DNA from: Echinococcus granulosus
Taxonomy: Eukaryota; Platyhelminthes; Cestoda; Cyclophyllidea; Taeniidae
Length of the DNA stretch: 64,000 nucleotides
Direction of reading: 5' to 3'
Assembly (NCBI RefSeq): GCF_000524195.1
Contig: NW_020170430.1
Location: 524,971 to 588,970, forward strand
The notes under the pieces: model-generated
The model's input: the letters and a program-made list of their open reading frames with translations, nothing else
Databases searched by the model: none
What the model was told of the DNA's origin: nothing
Made by a program: the position numbers and the translations under genes
Part shown: positions 1-12,137 of the stretch, in pieces
Layout of the letters: every line of letters starts with the position of its first letter
How positions within the stretch are numbered: position 1 is the first letter of the stretch

Positions 1-799
1 AATCACAGCAAGTCCCTTTTCACGAACAAAACGACGAAACAAAGCGAATGATAACGAAGCAATGCTGATGGAAAAGTCCGAACCACGAAATGTCTCAACT
101 ATTGGGTTTGTGAAGAGATGATTCGGTTCGGTAATGCTAGCAAGAGCCTGAATGTCTTCCTGATAAAAATCTTCCTGGAATCGTCTATACTTCGCCATTA
201 AGTCAGCAGCTAAAACACATTTTGCCATAGCAATACAAAGGTACCTTCAGAAGAATAGTTCCCACTTACAAGACGCATGTACAGTTGGACAAATATGGGA
301 TAAAGAAGACCCGATAGTTCGAGCTATTAAGCTTGAAATGCGAATAACAAACAAACCCTGTGTTGGTAAGTACATCCATCAATAAATTTCAAAACTTGTT
401 CATATGCAGAAGCGAAAGACTGTGGGTCATCAGGGGAATCCCTGGAATCAGAAAGGGAGGTCCTGGTAAAACATTTACCTAGGTTCCAAAACCACTAACA
501 AATACTATTAACTACGCAAAAGCATTCTGACAAAATATGTAACAATTTTGTGAAATTTAAACAAAAATGACCGAGCATGTTAAAGGCTCTAAGAGCAAAA
601 AACTTTGAGATATCTGAACTTACGCCTTAAACTCCAAAAACTCGTCCGCAACGCCACTGTCCGTCAAACCAGCCTCTTTTTTTAACGCCGCTTCGGACTC
701 CTGGAAGAACGTATAAGTAGCTCAACGACATACTCGAAAGTTGTGTTTCTGCAGTGTCTTAAGCGCTTGTAATACCTCAGCCTCTATGTTCGTACTCAT
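1..799 (-). CDS. TAF5: TAF5, TFIID/SAGA subunit, 5' half (runs off the window)
   Basis: TAF5 is a scaffold of the TFIID transcription initiation complex in the nucleus. Five exons are visible: 799-734, 700-624, 441-357, 323-266 and 209 to the window edge. Introns are 33, 182, 33 and 56 bases. The start gives MSTNIEAEVLQALKT, a LisH-type helix that continues across intron 1 into ESEAALKKEAGL. The TAF5 N-terminal domain follows: QHRLELSGLLYPIFVQLY is split exactly at intron 3, then FQEDFYQEDIQALASIT and a FRGSDFSISIASLSFALF segment, all in family order. The WD40 propeller must lie beyond base 1. The exon 4 donor is ambiguous: GTAAGT at 269 or GTGGGA at 265; the latter keeps the frame. It is transcribed away from the PPP1R15-like gene. 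The linker between LisH and the domain is much shorter than in vertebrates. Identification rests on motif order, not a search. Confidence 0.85.
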
Positions 800-1188
800 C
801 ACAAATGCCTACTGAGGCCGAAAACGTGAAAGAGCCAATAAGGTATTCGTTGCACAAGATTCTTTATATGGTTAAACAATGTTGAGTATCAAACACGCTT
901 ATTTCTATCTTGGATAGTTTTACCCAGAAACAATGAGCTACTGCAAACTAATAAAAAAATCTATTTCCTGAACTCAGAGTGTGAAAAATTTTACAGCATG
1001 CAAAACACTTATTTCAACTAAAATTATGAAGTGGTCATCACCATCCAACAGAATAATTCCTAAACAGCGGATTTTCACGTTGGTAACAAACAGACCCTCA
1101 CACGTTCATTCAACTAACCAAAGTTTTTTCGAACACTTAATGTAACATGTTGGTTGTTTAAATCTTAGTTTTGTAGAATCCGCCGTTG
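800..1188. other. upstream region of TAF5, nothing distinct
   Basis: AT-rich sequence between the TAF5 start and the first repeat copy. It should contain the TAF5 promoter, but no TATA box, initiator or conserved motif can be assigned. Confidence 0.3.
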
Positions 1189-1192
1189 TACC

Positions 1193-1385
1193 TGTAGCGT
1201 CCCGAGACTCCCTTAAGACGAAAGAAGACACAATACTCGGGCAGAATATATGTATTCGGCACGGAGAAGGTGTCTGGGCTATTGGCATGGCTGGCCAGCC
1301 CACCCAGCGAGGTACAAGGGGGCTAATTCGAAGCACAAAAGAGGCGCCTCACCAGAACCGAGGGATAAACCACTATCGTATTACA
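1193..1385 (-). mobile_element. solo-LTR/TRIM-like repeat, copy a (intact, with target duplication)
   Basis: 193-bp element. Read on the minus strand it starts TGTAATACGATAGTGG and ends GGGACGCTACA, so the ends are TGTA...TACA. It is flanked by an exact 4-bp direct repeat TACC (1189-1192 and 1386-1389). TG...CA ends with a 4-bp target duplication are typical of LTR retroelements. The length is too short to code and no open frame is present. The best reading is a solo LTR or a TRIM-type derivative. A tRNA-derived SINE is less likely because no oligo(A) tail is seen. Confidence 0.75.
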
Positions 1386-1396
1386 TACCTATGCCG

Positions 1397-1515
1397 AGTG
1401 AGCTGGTTTATGGGCCATAGCAGTAGCCCCTGGCCCTTTTACATGCCATAGACATATATTTTTCTCGATTATTATCCTCATTCATCTTCAGGGGAGTCTC
1501 AAGGCGCAGCATTGG
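1397..1515 (+). mobile_element. fragment of the same repeat family
   Basis: Partial, diverged plus-strand copy lying just outside copy a and in the opposite orientation. It keeps the GGCCAT...AGCCC block, an AT-rich stretch and the CTTCAGGGGAGTCTCAAGGCG 3' block in canonical order. The 5' third is missing and no target duplication is visible. Confidence 0.45.
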
Positions 1516-2065
1516 TCCCGGCGAATAACAAACTAGACCTTAGAAGAAAATCCATTCTGATATCTACAGGTGAGTGCTACACCTTAGCGAGGAGAAAAAG
1601 TAGAGTAGCAAGAGAAAACAGGAGCTTAATGCTGCCTCCACAATAGTGTGTTAAATTCCTTCCTTCCTTAAATAAATCTGCTTTTAGTTTAGTGCTCCAA
1701 TGTCAAGTCATGGACAGGTAAATTAGCCATTGCAATTCTTCTACTTAACTCCAGATTCCATATAGACTCCGTTATTTTGACAAAAGACATGATCGGAGAT
1801 GCAGTTAAGTTCTTTCAGAGCTCCATGGAAATCTGACGACTCGAGCGGTTGGCACTTAAGTGTTTTTGCTGCAGCGCCGACCTGGTTAAAAAACTGACAC
1901 AGGAAATTCTGCAAGTGACGCCTAATAGAGGAGAGATGTTACTCAATTTTTGGTAGTTCGACTCTTGGTTTTAGCAAAGAGAAATAGGGTCCTTGCCATT
2001 GTGACTTTACCGATTGGGTCGGTATTAAGGAGAGGCCTGTAAACTCAGCCCCTTTTGTGCATTAA
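1516..2065. other. intergenic, no gene seen
   Basis: AT-rich DNA between two repeat copies. No reading frame with protein-like composition or splice structure was found on either strand. It contains a short CCTTCCTTCCTTA run near 1660. Confidence 0.3.
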
Positions 2066-2264
2066 TGAAATACTTTGGCGGTTTATCCCCCGGTATTAAT
2101 GAGTAGCGACTTTTTGAACCTTTGAATTTGCCTTCTTGTACCTCACTCGGTGGGCTGGCCTTCCGACCCTGCCAGGTGCCCAGACACTTTCCCTGTACCA
2201 AATATATATATTCTGCCCAAATTTGTGCCTTATTTTGTCTTAAAAAAAGTCGCGACAGGGTTCA
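2066..2264 (+). mobile_element. solo-LTR/TRIM-like repeat, copy b (old, diverged)
   Basis: 199-bp diverged copy in plus orientation. It begins TGAAATACTTTGGCGG and ends TTCA, so TG...CA is preserved, and it is flanked by TTAA on both sides (2062-2065, 2265-2268). The GGTGGGCTGGCC block and the tract of TATATATATTCTGCCC are recognisable. TTAA is AT-rich and could match by chance, so its value as a target duplication is moderate. Confidence 0.6.
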
Positions 2265-3040
2265 TTAAATATATAATTGCTCAGCACGAGTATTGCCATA
2301 TTTGTCTTAAAACAAGTTTTAGGACGCCATATTTTTTTCCAAACCTTCAACGACTGCGTAGCAACTAAATTTTAATCTAATTTTTTTCATTTGCAAAAAA
2401 TAAGTGCTATACATTTTATGCGAAATTTTAGCTGCAAAATATTAAAAATAAATTATTAAAGCCTTAAGGCTATGGCATTTTTAAAAAGCCACAGGAGGCC
2501 TACAAATAATAAGGCGAAAGCTTAAATAAAGCGATAGACAAAGGTATTTCTGATTAAATTAACGGGTTGGCTTGTTTAAATCAGATGAATTTTTATGATT
2601 ATTAGAGATTAATAATCTGTGTAAAAGACAAAAAAACCGGCAACTTAAAAATCTAAAGCTGCTAAATAGAACTGAATGAACAATATTTGGCTAACCGTGT
2701 GGTTTAAACCTAATATATAAACGGCAAGTCGTTTGTTTAAGCACATTGCAGACCGTACAGGCGGCATATAAGACTCCATACGTCGGCAAATGTGTTGTGC
2801 CATGGTCTTTTGGTTCTCTTCTAACATTACTCAAGGACCTATTAATCAACACAATTTTAATGACCGAAATCGTCGTAAGTCGTTGTTCTTTACAACTTTT
2901 GATAATTGGTGCTTTAATCATAATTGGTGGGTGTCCTCTAAACTTAGGTCAGAACACCTACATGTTTTGAACTGAACAGAACGTGGGACTTCGGCTCCCA
3001 CGCTCTCTTGTCGCAAAATGATCTCCTTTTCCTGTCTTCT
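2265..3040. other. upstream region of the PPP1R15-like gene
   Basis: AT-rich leader or promoter region. An upstream ATG-initiated frame ends at 2975, 65 bases before the chosen start, so short upstream frames are possible if this is transcribed. No TATA box or acceptor site can be assigned with confidence. Confidence 0.3.
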
Positions 3041-4261
3041 ATGTTGGAATGTCGGAAGTGCCATCTTCGGCGTATTTATCACAGTCTCGCAGCCCGAGAG
3101 CTATCGATGCGCTCTCATGATCTTATCATGGGTCCGATCAAACCGAGGCTCCATTTTCACCAACTTTCCCGTCTAATAAAGGCTATTCTTATAGCTACCA
3201 AAAAACAACGAACTCTTTATCGCTCTGGCGGCAGTCTGTGTAGCTTTGTGCCTCCAATTTCTGGTTTACCGCCGCCAAGACCACCACGGGTTCGGCGTTG
3301 GATTTGTAACAATCACGCAACCGACGTCTTTCGGTTTATGTTCTACGCAGCTGATGATAATATTTTTCATCTTCATCTTCGGGAAGTGCAAGCCTCACCA
3401 CCAGCGAAGTGGGTAAGAGTGGTGTTTCCTGAGGGTCAGACTGAATTCTTTACGAAAGGCCTTTCTGAGTTTGAAAAGGCCTCCTCTGTCCCGCGCTTTC
3501 AAACTTCATACACTGTGCCGAATTTACTTCTGGGAAATGATGATTTCGTTCCCTCTTCCGGTTTGACACTCATTTTGGGCGCTGAGAAGTTTAGTGGGTC
3601 AAGCCGTGGAAAACTGTCAAGGAAAGATGTCGAGGATGCAAACCGTCGTTGGAATGAGGGCTACAAAGATCTCAAGCCTCTTAAACGCGAGGAAAAATGC
3701 TGCAAAAGGGTGAGTTTCCCCCAATATTCACCTGTAACTCGTATTCATCACTTGATCACATACGGAACTGCAATGAGACTACTGCGTAAAGACCGCACGT
3801 GGGAATTTTATTGTGTGGATCGAACAAGGGAGGGTCGAACCGTTGAGGAGGAAATTGAAGAGGAGGAGGCTGGTGCAACTTCTGCTGCTGCTGACCCCGT
3901 GGAAGGAAGATCATATAATAGTAATGGAAGCGATGTGGAAGCGAACCATTTAAGTGAAATTGTGCCAATGCCTCCACCTTTAGAGACGATTGGGAATCAT
4001 GCTGGAGTTATGGATATTAGCCGCAAAAAGCGTCGTAGAAAACGCCGACGGCGTTGTAATAAGGGCAACGAAGTTTCACCCTCTGGAAATGCGTCATCTT
4101 GTCCCACGTCGGACTTGTTACAAGGAGCTTCATCATCATCATTCCGCTTGGATTCATCTTATCTCGAGAAACTATCATCTCTTCTCTTCAAAGAGGTGTA
4201 TTCTCCACCCTCACCCAAGCCAAGTACCTCGTCTAGAGTTGTTGATGAGTTTTTCTTGTGA
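3041..4261 (+). CDS. PPP1R15/GADD34-like regulatory subunit of eIF2-alpha phosphatase
   Basis: A 406-residue intronless reading frame. The family targets protein phosphatase 1 to phosphorylated eIF2-alpha to restore translation after stress. The core is visible: KRVSF at residues 222-226 is a PP1-docking RVxF motif. About 27 residues later comes TWEFYCVDRTREGR (W at 254) and then an acidic EEEIEEEE stretch, the order of the PPP1R15 C-terminal module (RVxF, variable linker, W-E-x-x-x-x-D-R). A basic KKRRRKRRRR segment near residue 329 may be a nuclear signal. The ATG at 3041 was preferred to an upstream TTG because the degenerate copy at 5573 begins with the same MLECR context. The N-terminal 200 residues match no family I recognise. 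An unrelated PP1-binding protein is the alternative. Confidence 0.6.
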   Translation: MLECRKCHLRRIYHSLAARELSMRSHDLIMGPIKPRLHFHQLSRLIKAILIATKKQRTLYRSGGSLCSFVPPISGLPPPRPPRVRRWICNNHATDVFRFMFYAADDNIFHLHLREVQASPPAKWVRVVFPEGQTEFFTKGLSEFEKASSVPRFQTSYTVPNLLLGNDDFVPSSGLTLILGAEKFSGSSRGKLSRKDVEDANRRWNEGYKDLKPLKREEKCCKRVSFPQYSPVTRIHHLITYGTAMRLLRKDRTWEFYCVDRTREGRTVEEEIEEEEAGATSAAADPVEGRSYNSNGSDVEANHLSEIVPMPPPLETIGNHAGVMDISRKKRRRKRRRRCNKGNEVSPSGNASSCPTSDLLQGASSSSFRLDSSYLEKLSSLLFKEVYSPPSPKPSTSSRVVDEFFL

Positions 4262-5572
4262 ACTCATTGATCTTAGCACAATTTGTATTCTAAATGTTAT
4301 TTCCTGTGTTTATGTTGATTTATGTTTTTTTGTGAATATACGGTGGTGGGTGCTAATTTGAATCGGTATTTTGCTGCTCTTTTTCTGTTCGTCTTCTTTG
4401 GTGTGTATTATGGTGAGTTTGACCCGGTATTCCGTTCGTAGGTTTTGCCTATGGTTTTTCTCCGTGGGTCGATATTTGATTGCTTGATCGCGTGACGCAG
4501 CTGTCATCCCCCTGGCGTTGGTTGAGCGAGGGCTTGAATTTGCAGTTGCTACGGGGAATGCGTTCTTGTGACCTCAGTGAGGCTTACCAAATTCACTTCC
4601 AAGGTTGTTTTCGTAGTTTGGATGAAGGTCGTGTCGATCTGGCTCTCCGGGGCAGCACAAATCGCCGATATATCTGTGGCTCTATGTCCCTTCGTACCTT
4701 GGAGGTCTTTCTGTTCCTGCGTTTGGCTATGCACTTGTCTGTGCGGTAACTGATTTGTTCCATACATTTTACAGTGCGTAGTCGCGCACGCACTAAAACG
4801 TCGCTAATCCCGTGACCATCTCAAGTACAACCAGCACTAGTGTTTTCGAACGCAGCAATAGTGCATATTGAGCATTGGACATAGCCTCCCTCTTTTTCGA
4901 ATTTGAATCTGGGTTTGGCTAGGGCTGTATCACCATCGGCTGGGGAGTGAGGGTGTTATATGTGTCGATCTAGTTTATAAAACACGGTTTTTATCAGTTC
5001 TTGGCAGTATTGTCCATGCTTCCGTGGAAGGATGAATTTGGAAAACCCGGCTTAACTGCTGCAAATGCGCAGACAGTGTGTGCACGACGCGTTCTGACCA
5101 GCCCTCTCTCCAGTGTAGTGGAGGGTGATTTCCCTCATCAGGGATTTTACACATGCTAAATGGTAATTTTGTTGCCTCAATTCGTTAACGTAACATCGCG
5201 CGATCCGCGATAGTGAAGCTTTAATAGGAGGTAGCAACTCTACTAAAGGGTCGGGGGAAGTTTAAAGAGGAATTTTGATTCATCATTTAATATAGGAGCA
5301 CTTTTGAGGACCTTGCGACAATGAAAGCAGTAATCGAATACACTTTGTCAGTAGTAACTCATCAACAGCTAACACGTTTTCTCAATTCGTGTAAGCGCTA
5401 CTCAAGTACGTCGGCAGTAATGCAGATTTTCTCTGGCTGTGCGTTTGCACAAATCGTTTCCCCATTACCATTTTTCCAACACTCAGGAAATCTCGTATAC
5501 CTGTTACGATCACAAAAGCCTTGGCATTTCAGTCTCTATGCTCTGCTGCTTCTAGGCGATCGCACATCCGGC
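4262..5572. other. intergenic between the gene and its broken copy
   Basis: GT-rich, moderately low-complexity sequence with no convincing exon. It should contain the 3' untranslated region of the PPP1R15-like gene. No AATAAA was noticed close to the stop. Confidence 0.3.
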
Positions 5573-6290
5573 ATGCTAGAATGCCGAAGATGTCGAATGT
5601 ATCGGATTTGCCACAGACTTGTGGCTCGAGGGCTGCCGATACATCAAGAAAGACTACTTCCGAACCACTCTAGCCGAGGCATCTTTTCCACCAACCTCCT
5701 CGTCTGATAAGAGCTGTTTCTGCCGCCAACAAATAACAAAGAATACCCTCTCATTCAAGTGACAGTTTGTCTAGCTGTATTCCACCGCTCTCCGGCCCAC
5801 CACACCTTAGATTCACACCGCCTCTGCGTTGGATTTGTAGTGATCATGAGACACATATTCCGCTCAGTAGACATAGTCATCTACCGTCTCCAGCTGTATG
5901 AGCTAGACGCATCACAACTCGCAAAGTAGGTAAAAGTGGTCCTTTTTAAAAGGCAAATCAAATTCCACATTGAAGACGTTTCTGATTTTGGACAAACTTT
6001 CTATACTTAGGAGTATCCCTCTATCTTAAAGAGAAAGCCACCGAACACTGAGACATTACGATTACAAAATCGGCGTTTGAATGAGGGCTACAAGAGTAGT
6101 CACACATGTGAAGAAAGAGTAAAAGATGATGAGTTTGTCCGAAATATTTATCTTCCTCACCCATAGCCTAATTTCCCTTGGACACTGCTGCGCAAAAACC
6201 GTTGTGGGAGTTCTGTGCTGCGGATCGAGGGAGAGAAGATCGACTGGTTGAAGAGGACGATGACGAAGAGTATGGTGGATCTTTCATTGC
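5573..6290 (+). pseudogene. degenerate tandem copy of the PPP1R15-like gene
   Basis: Same strand and same order of blocks as the gene 2.5 kb upstream. It opens with MLECRRCRMYRICHRLVAR against MLECRKCHLRRIYHSLAAR. It then keeps the CACCAACCTCCTCGTCTGATAA block (stop at 5706-5708), the CTCTGCGTTGGATTTGTA block near 5820, and finally LWEFCAADRGREDRLVEE against TWEFYCVDRTREGRTVEE near 6205-6258. Several stops and frame changes break the frame between these blocks, and the sequence aligned with the RVxF docking motif no longer encodes it. A 125-codon frame survives at 6178-6555, but only its first third is homologous. A tandem duplication that decayed is inferred. Confidence 0.7.
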
Positions 6291-9200
6291 TCAAAGTTTC
6301 GCTGCTGTCTTCACTTCGGAAGATGATAAGGAGTTAGGAATGAGGAGAGATAAGTTGGAACGAGAGAACTTGACGTTCTCTTTGGACATTATTGTAAACG
6401 GTGTTGCATTAAATTATAAGGCTTCAGTAGATTTTAGGGGAAAAGTGTTGGCTCATTTGCGTCTATTGATGCATGACTATTGTTGTGCTCCCGCTATTTT
6501 TTTGTGTTTCATAAAAATTGGTGAAAGGCGGGGCTTTAGCAATTTTATTATTTAGAAAGGTCCTTAATTTATAGATTATCTATGCTTAAGACATTCCACA
6601 AAATAAAAAATATAAGCTTTCACCAGTGTCTCTCACTTTATAGGGACTATTTTCGAATTTATTTTTTTGTCTTTTTTGTCTCTTTTATCTATTTTTAAAG
6701 TTAATAAAAAACAGTAGGTCCTGATGCTTTTATCTCGGGTGTGTATGATGAAATCAGCTTTGCAGCCGAAAAGTCTAGCTAGTTTTTGAGGTCCTAGTTG
6801 TAGGGACGACTTCCCCCTGGATTAGCGTGAAGTCATGTTCATGACGTAACACATGCGGGGTCACGAGCGGACGTGTGACTTGGTGATGACCTTAGTAGCG
6901 TCGGCTCAGCTACTTTGTTCACGCTAAACCATTCAACGTTTACTAGTTTCGTCGATTCAAATTCGATTCATTCGAGCGAAAAGGTATCAGGACGATTCGG
7001 GGAGGAAATGAATTCAGCCATTCGGCTCATGTTCTTTTTGAACTTATGTTTGCCTAGGGAGGTCATCACCAATGGATTAATCGCCCATACAGAAACACTT
7101 TTTCCTCATTTACCTGGTAGAATGTTTGCGAGTCCGCAATGTCTCAATTATGGTGGTGATTTCGTGTTCGACTTTTGATCAAACTTTCGTAGAACATGCT
7201 TCATTCAAATCAGGTTGATGAATGTTTTACAGTTAGTGATAAAATATCGTCTTCCCTCATTCCACTGAATAAGTTAATGGTTTTAATAAAAAAGGAGCCA
7301 AATTCACTCATTTTTGCTAGCCTCATTAAATAAAATGAATGGTAAATCCGAACAAAAGAAAACCCTTTTTCACCTGCGTAGCAGTGTTCCCCCACTTTCT
7401 ATCCGTTCGGTTGGCTCATGGTTACAAAGTGAAATGTCTCTGAAAGTGTAATCGCTTTGTCAAGCAGGTCTGATTATTCTCAACGTGCTCGGATGCTATC
7501 ATTCGCTTTGTTGGCACAGCAATCTCAGCACCACCAGTTAGATTAACTTCATTTAAAAGTTCTCTCCTATTTAAAACCTATTGAATAACCGGCCATATAT
7601 ACAAACAAAGACCCCAGCTAATTTAATAGTCCCAGATTTGAGTGACCATGTGCATTTACGTACTCACAGAGTTGCCTATTTTTTTTTGTTCCATCAAACT
7701 TTCATCGTTTTTTTTCTCAAAGGAGGCTGCGCAGCCGTGGTTACAATTTATGCCTGTAGATTAGGTTCGTTTTCAGCTTGTGCAGCAGTTCAACTGTACC
7801 ATCTAGTCAGACAAACTCGTTCGCAGATGGGGGCATGATAACAGGCCATGGATGCATTTTTTTAATCTACACCAATTCTTCCTGCGTTTTTTCGTACAAT
7901 TTAGGCAAGGATGGTCAAAATGGTTTAAAGTTGATAAACAAGAGTGTTGTATTAAGTTGAGGAATGATTACCTTTTGTAAAAACAAGGTGTTTACACAGT
8001 CCCGTGAGACTATCAATGTGTTTGTTTATAGCAAATGGGAGTGTCTATTGGAACGAACGATAAGAATAAACAGAACTCTTATATAACGGGTTCAAAACAA
8101 TTAGAGGGAAGAGTTTGGACTTGACGCATTGGTGACAAATGAGATTTCGAGAGGATTCGACTATTAGTGTGAAGTTTGTAAACCCAAGGTTGACAAAACA
8201 TTTGGGTAAATTGATACAAAATCATGTGTGCAAATGAAGGTGCTAGTCGTTCTCGCCGTCTGAAAAGCGAGGATCTGTAAAAAGATTTCCTCTGGTGACA
8301 TGGAGGGTGGTAATCGCCGATGTGTGGGCGTGGTACGAGAAGGCAAACACGCGGTAACATAAAAATACGACTTAGTGAGTAATGCCATAAATGCTGGACT
8401 GCACTGCCAAAGTATTCTTCTGGTGAAGAGTAATTATGATCAGGAGACTCATCTTTTCAAATACCAATGATTAGCACCTTCGAGGAATCGCCTCTTTCTG
8501 AACAGCAGCCAAAGCTCTACTCAAGACCTCTTTCTTACTGTTTAAAAAATAGGACTTGTAGGACGATTAGGGCACTTTATTGCTTAAAAATTCCTCTTAA
8601 CTACTTTTACCTTTACCTAAACTGTACCGTTTTTTGACCAAGACGCTTCCATATCTCGTCAGATTATGCTTGTTTCTCTTTTGACCAGTCCAAATTTCAA
8701 AAAATTCCACTTAATGTGTTTGAACAGGCGAAATCCCCCTAAAGTGTTTCCCACCGATTTATAAACCACTAACACTCCTAGTCATAATTATTGCGACTAC
8801 GGTAACGTTTGTAAACAGGAGAAACTTTTTACTTCATTCGATTAAACTTCACGTGTTGGAGGATTTTTTTGATAGTCCTGACCACGTGCTAAACAGACCC
8901 GTGGAAATGGTCTGATAAGCAAATACGTTCATTAAGTGGAATTCGACCTTTTAGATAATAAAGTAACAATTCAGAAATGCTTGACTAATGCATTTGTAAA
9001 GTGCCTATTTAACATCAAGTCAGAAATGCCCGCTTTTAAATGCAGACTTGAGAAGCACTTGAATTTGGTATTTTTTAAGAGAAATACTTGACTGGCCCTC
9101 ATGTCGGCCAATAATGGATCTAACGGAGGCCTCCGTCAGTGGGTGATATTTACGGTTCCATGCTGACGAGTTGGAACCTTAACCAGATAATGGCTGTCTG

Positions 9201-12137
9201 AAACTGTTTGTGCGCATCCAAAAATGTGGTCCATAATGTTAGAACTTAGCTGTCATAAAGAAGGCGCCACATCACAAGCACCACACACACGTCAAAGTGC
9301 AGAGAATGGGGAACAAAAGTGGTCGAATTGTAACCGGCGTGGACAACAAGCTTTTTATCAAATTACCGTTATTCTGACTGATTAATCATCCTTTTTCTAA
9401 AAGTAATTGGTGATTTCATGCCATTTGACATGTTGGAATTCATCGTTTATTATTAAAATTTTAATGGTTACATAAAGGTACCGAACCTATTTCCAGCCGT
9501 ACTGACGAAGCACCTCTCTCTACTGATTATTCATTATTCCATATTTTCCTATTTTTCGAGTCGACTTTTATCACCCTATTTGCATTTCACATTAATAAAG
9601 TGTTATTCTCTCTAAAACGTATTCATCTGCGGTTGTGCAGTGGTTGCTATTATATAAAGGCCAAATGTATGCATGTCTTGGTTTTCTGGCCAATTTACAA
9701 GATTTTTTCTTCAAACCGCTTTTCATCGCTAGAGCCAATGCTTTAGGGAAGTGCTATCCAGATTATGGCAAAAGAATTTACTACTATTTTTAAATTAGTG
9801 ACAAGGCTATCGTCACTACTACTTGGTAATATGATGTCATATTTTTCGACTGGTAGTCATGTTTACCGTAAACCAGTATGCAATTCAAACAAAGCAGAAA
9901 AAACGTTTGTTAAATCTTCACGTTTCTTTTCATAAAATTCAGAGATATGTGTTTTCATGTGCAGAGATTCTATATTAAAGCGCAAATGGCCATTGTATGC
10001 ACTACATGGGTATGGCATCAGGAATTACTTCAGGCCCATGGTGTTGAGTTAGTAATGGTTTTATTGGACTACCACACGGACGAGCAAAAACTTGGAGTGA
10101 TGGGCCAAAGCGTTTTATTCCTTTACATTTAAAAAGTTATAAAACGTTCCAATGTTTGTGGAATCGTTTGACCATTAGTGAAGTGGTATAATAGCACAAA
10201 TACGTTTCCTTCAGTTCTCATTGAAATTGTGCTACTTCTTAAAGGGTTATACTGTGAATGGAACTGTGTCGCTTATTTAAAACCCCATAAAAGACTTAGT
10301 TATTAAATAGTGGACCCTGCAGGCATAATTAAATGAGCGCTGGTATCTGACACGGGTAACAAGGCGCATTTCTAGGGGTAAACGTTCATTTCAATGATTA
10401 TATTTGTTTATCAGAAGTATCAGCTCCCAAACCGTGTTTTTGATAAGACAATCACCCAAAAGTGATGCACGAAGGGCGACCCTGCTTAGATGGGTTATTG
10501 AGCAGGGTTTCCTCAGCATCGCGCAAGCACCAATGCAAACTTCCAGAGTGTAGGAGGCTTAAGTTAATTTTTCTATTAATCGCAAACCATTGTAGAGGTA
10601 GAGTATGGTTTTCTACCAGTATTAACGAAAAAACACTCGTCTGAATCAGTAGCCTAAATAGAAAAAGTAAGGTAAAGTTGGATGAATGCGGCTCTTCATT
10701 TAATGTTTTGAAGTTAAGAGGAGTGATTCATTTGGTTATGTTCCTTTTACAACACCAAGGTGTAAATTTTCATTTTTTAAACCAAGTCGCAAAATTCGTG
10801 TTGTCCATGAAATGTGACAGGAACTTGAGTTTGATCACAGGTGAGGAGGGGGAAAGGGGTGAACTTTTAAGTCCAATTGTTTAGCCTGTTAGTGTACACT
10901 GTGAACGAATATCATTGCCATTATGCACTCGACAATGGAAAGTCATGCCTAATCAGTCTCTCGTTTGGGAGCTCATCCGTAGTGCATGAGCGAGAAGTGG
11001 TAGCAGTTGGTAATGCAATTGAACTCGCCTTTCTCATGCACCAAGCAAGCGCGATGCCTCCCGTGATGCTCACATGCAGTAACGGCTTCAATTCCGGCAC
11101 ACATTGATGAGAACAGCTCCTCTAGAGTGGCACAGTAAATTTCGCTATCACTACGACGAAGTGAACTTGGCAAATTCTTAACCCTGAGAATGAATTAATT
11201 GCGTCAAAAATGCTGCAATTTTTCCGGTTTTCTTGAAACAATCCCCTACAAGAATCTATTCGGTTTCGCGCCTCATTTACAATAGATAATCACTTAATTT
11301 TTTTAAAAATTGGGCACCTTGGTGCATACTTGTGCATTCCAAGAATGTGAAGGGGGAACGGGTAGATCGATGGAGGCGGCAATTCCATCCATTAACAGCG
11401 GTGTTACTGGAGTGCACCGAACTGGTCCAAGGTGTTGTCTTAGCTAAAGCAATCTTGGAGTTTAGGCTTCACCATCTTGACGGTAAGCGTTCGACACCCT
11501 CGAAGAAAAAATCTGCGGATTGGGGGTAGGATGAGTCGCCGCAGCCTGTGGCAGTTTCTAAGGCTCGACTCCCCCTATTGGCCAATGCAAGGAGTGAGTC
11601 TAACCAATTAGATGCCCCGACCACGTTCTGTCAAGCGCACGACCTACCCACCACGAGGGCAGCTGAATCTGCAATTTGCCACAAGCTATCTTTGCCTCCA
11701 ATAAACGATTAAAAGTGCACGCTCCCCGACAAGGCAAATAACCTACCAAAGAGCTAGTGCACTAAAAAGCACCGACAACAGCTTCTAAAAAAGACCACAT
11801 CCGCGGCATCCGTCGTTTTTCTAAACCAGTCCGCCCCTTTCATCAATACCCCGTAGAATAAACGATGATGGCGCTTCACCCGTTCAACAAGAACTACCTT
11901 ATGGGCATATATTTTGATAGAATGACAACGGATGAGGAGAGGTGTGAGCAAAGTTTAAGCATATGTTACAACCAAACATCCGAATGTCTGTACAATATGA
12001 TGGGGCGGATATAACATTGTCGATTTATTGGTATAAATTGGAAGGAGTAAGCAATGGCGAGCACAGGTGCGCATAAGTGTCTTGGTGACTTAAGGGTAAA
12101 AGGAGGAGATGTGCGTATGTGTATGCGTATGGGTGAT
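6291..12137. other. long intergenic stretch, no recognisable gene
   Basis: About 5.8 kb of AT-rich DNA. Open frames here are short and their products show no domain, no splice-consistent continuation and no biased composition. No copy of the dispersed repeat was seen. Coding exons shorter than about 40 codons could be missed. Confidence 0.3.
12024..12029 (-). terminator. AATAAA polyadenylation signal
   Basis: TTTATT on the plus strand, about 110 bases after the TAG of the exon at 12138-12298. It supports that exon being the last one of its transcript. Confidence 0.5.

Noticed and set aside
1193..1260. Hammerhead ribozyme in the dispersed repeat (CTGAAGA...GAAA string in some copies, flanked by pairing CCCGAG/CTCGGG).
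   Set aside because: The core would leave no stem II between CUGAAGA and GAAA, and copy a itself has TTAAGACG in place of the motif. The required core is not conserved.
2945..3040. Extension of the PPP1R15-like frame upstream to a TTG at 3008 or to a 5' exon.
   Set aside because: The degenerate copy shares the MLECR start but not the preceding residues, so 3041 is favoured. A 5' exon cannot be excluded.
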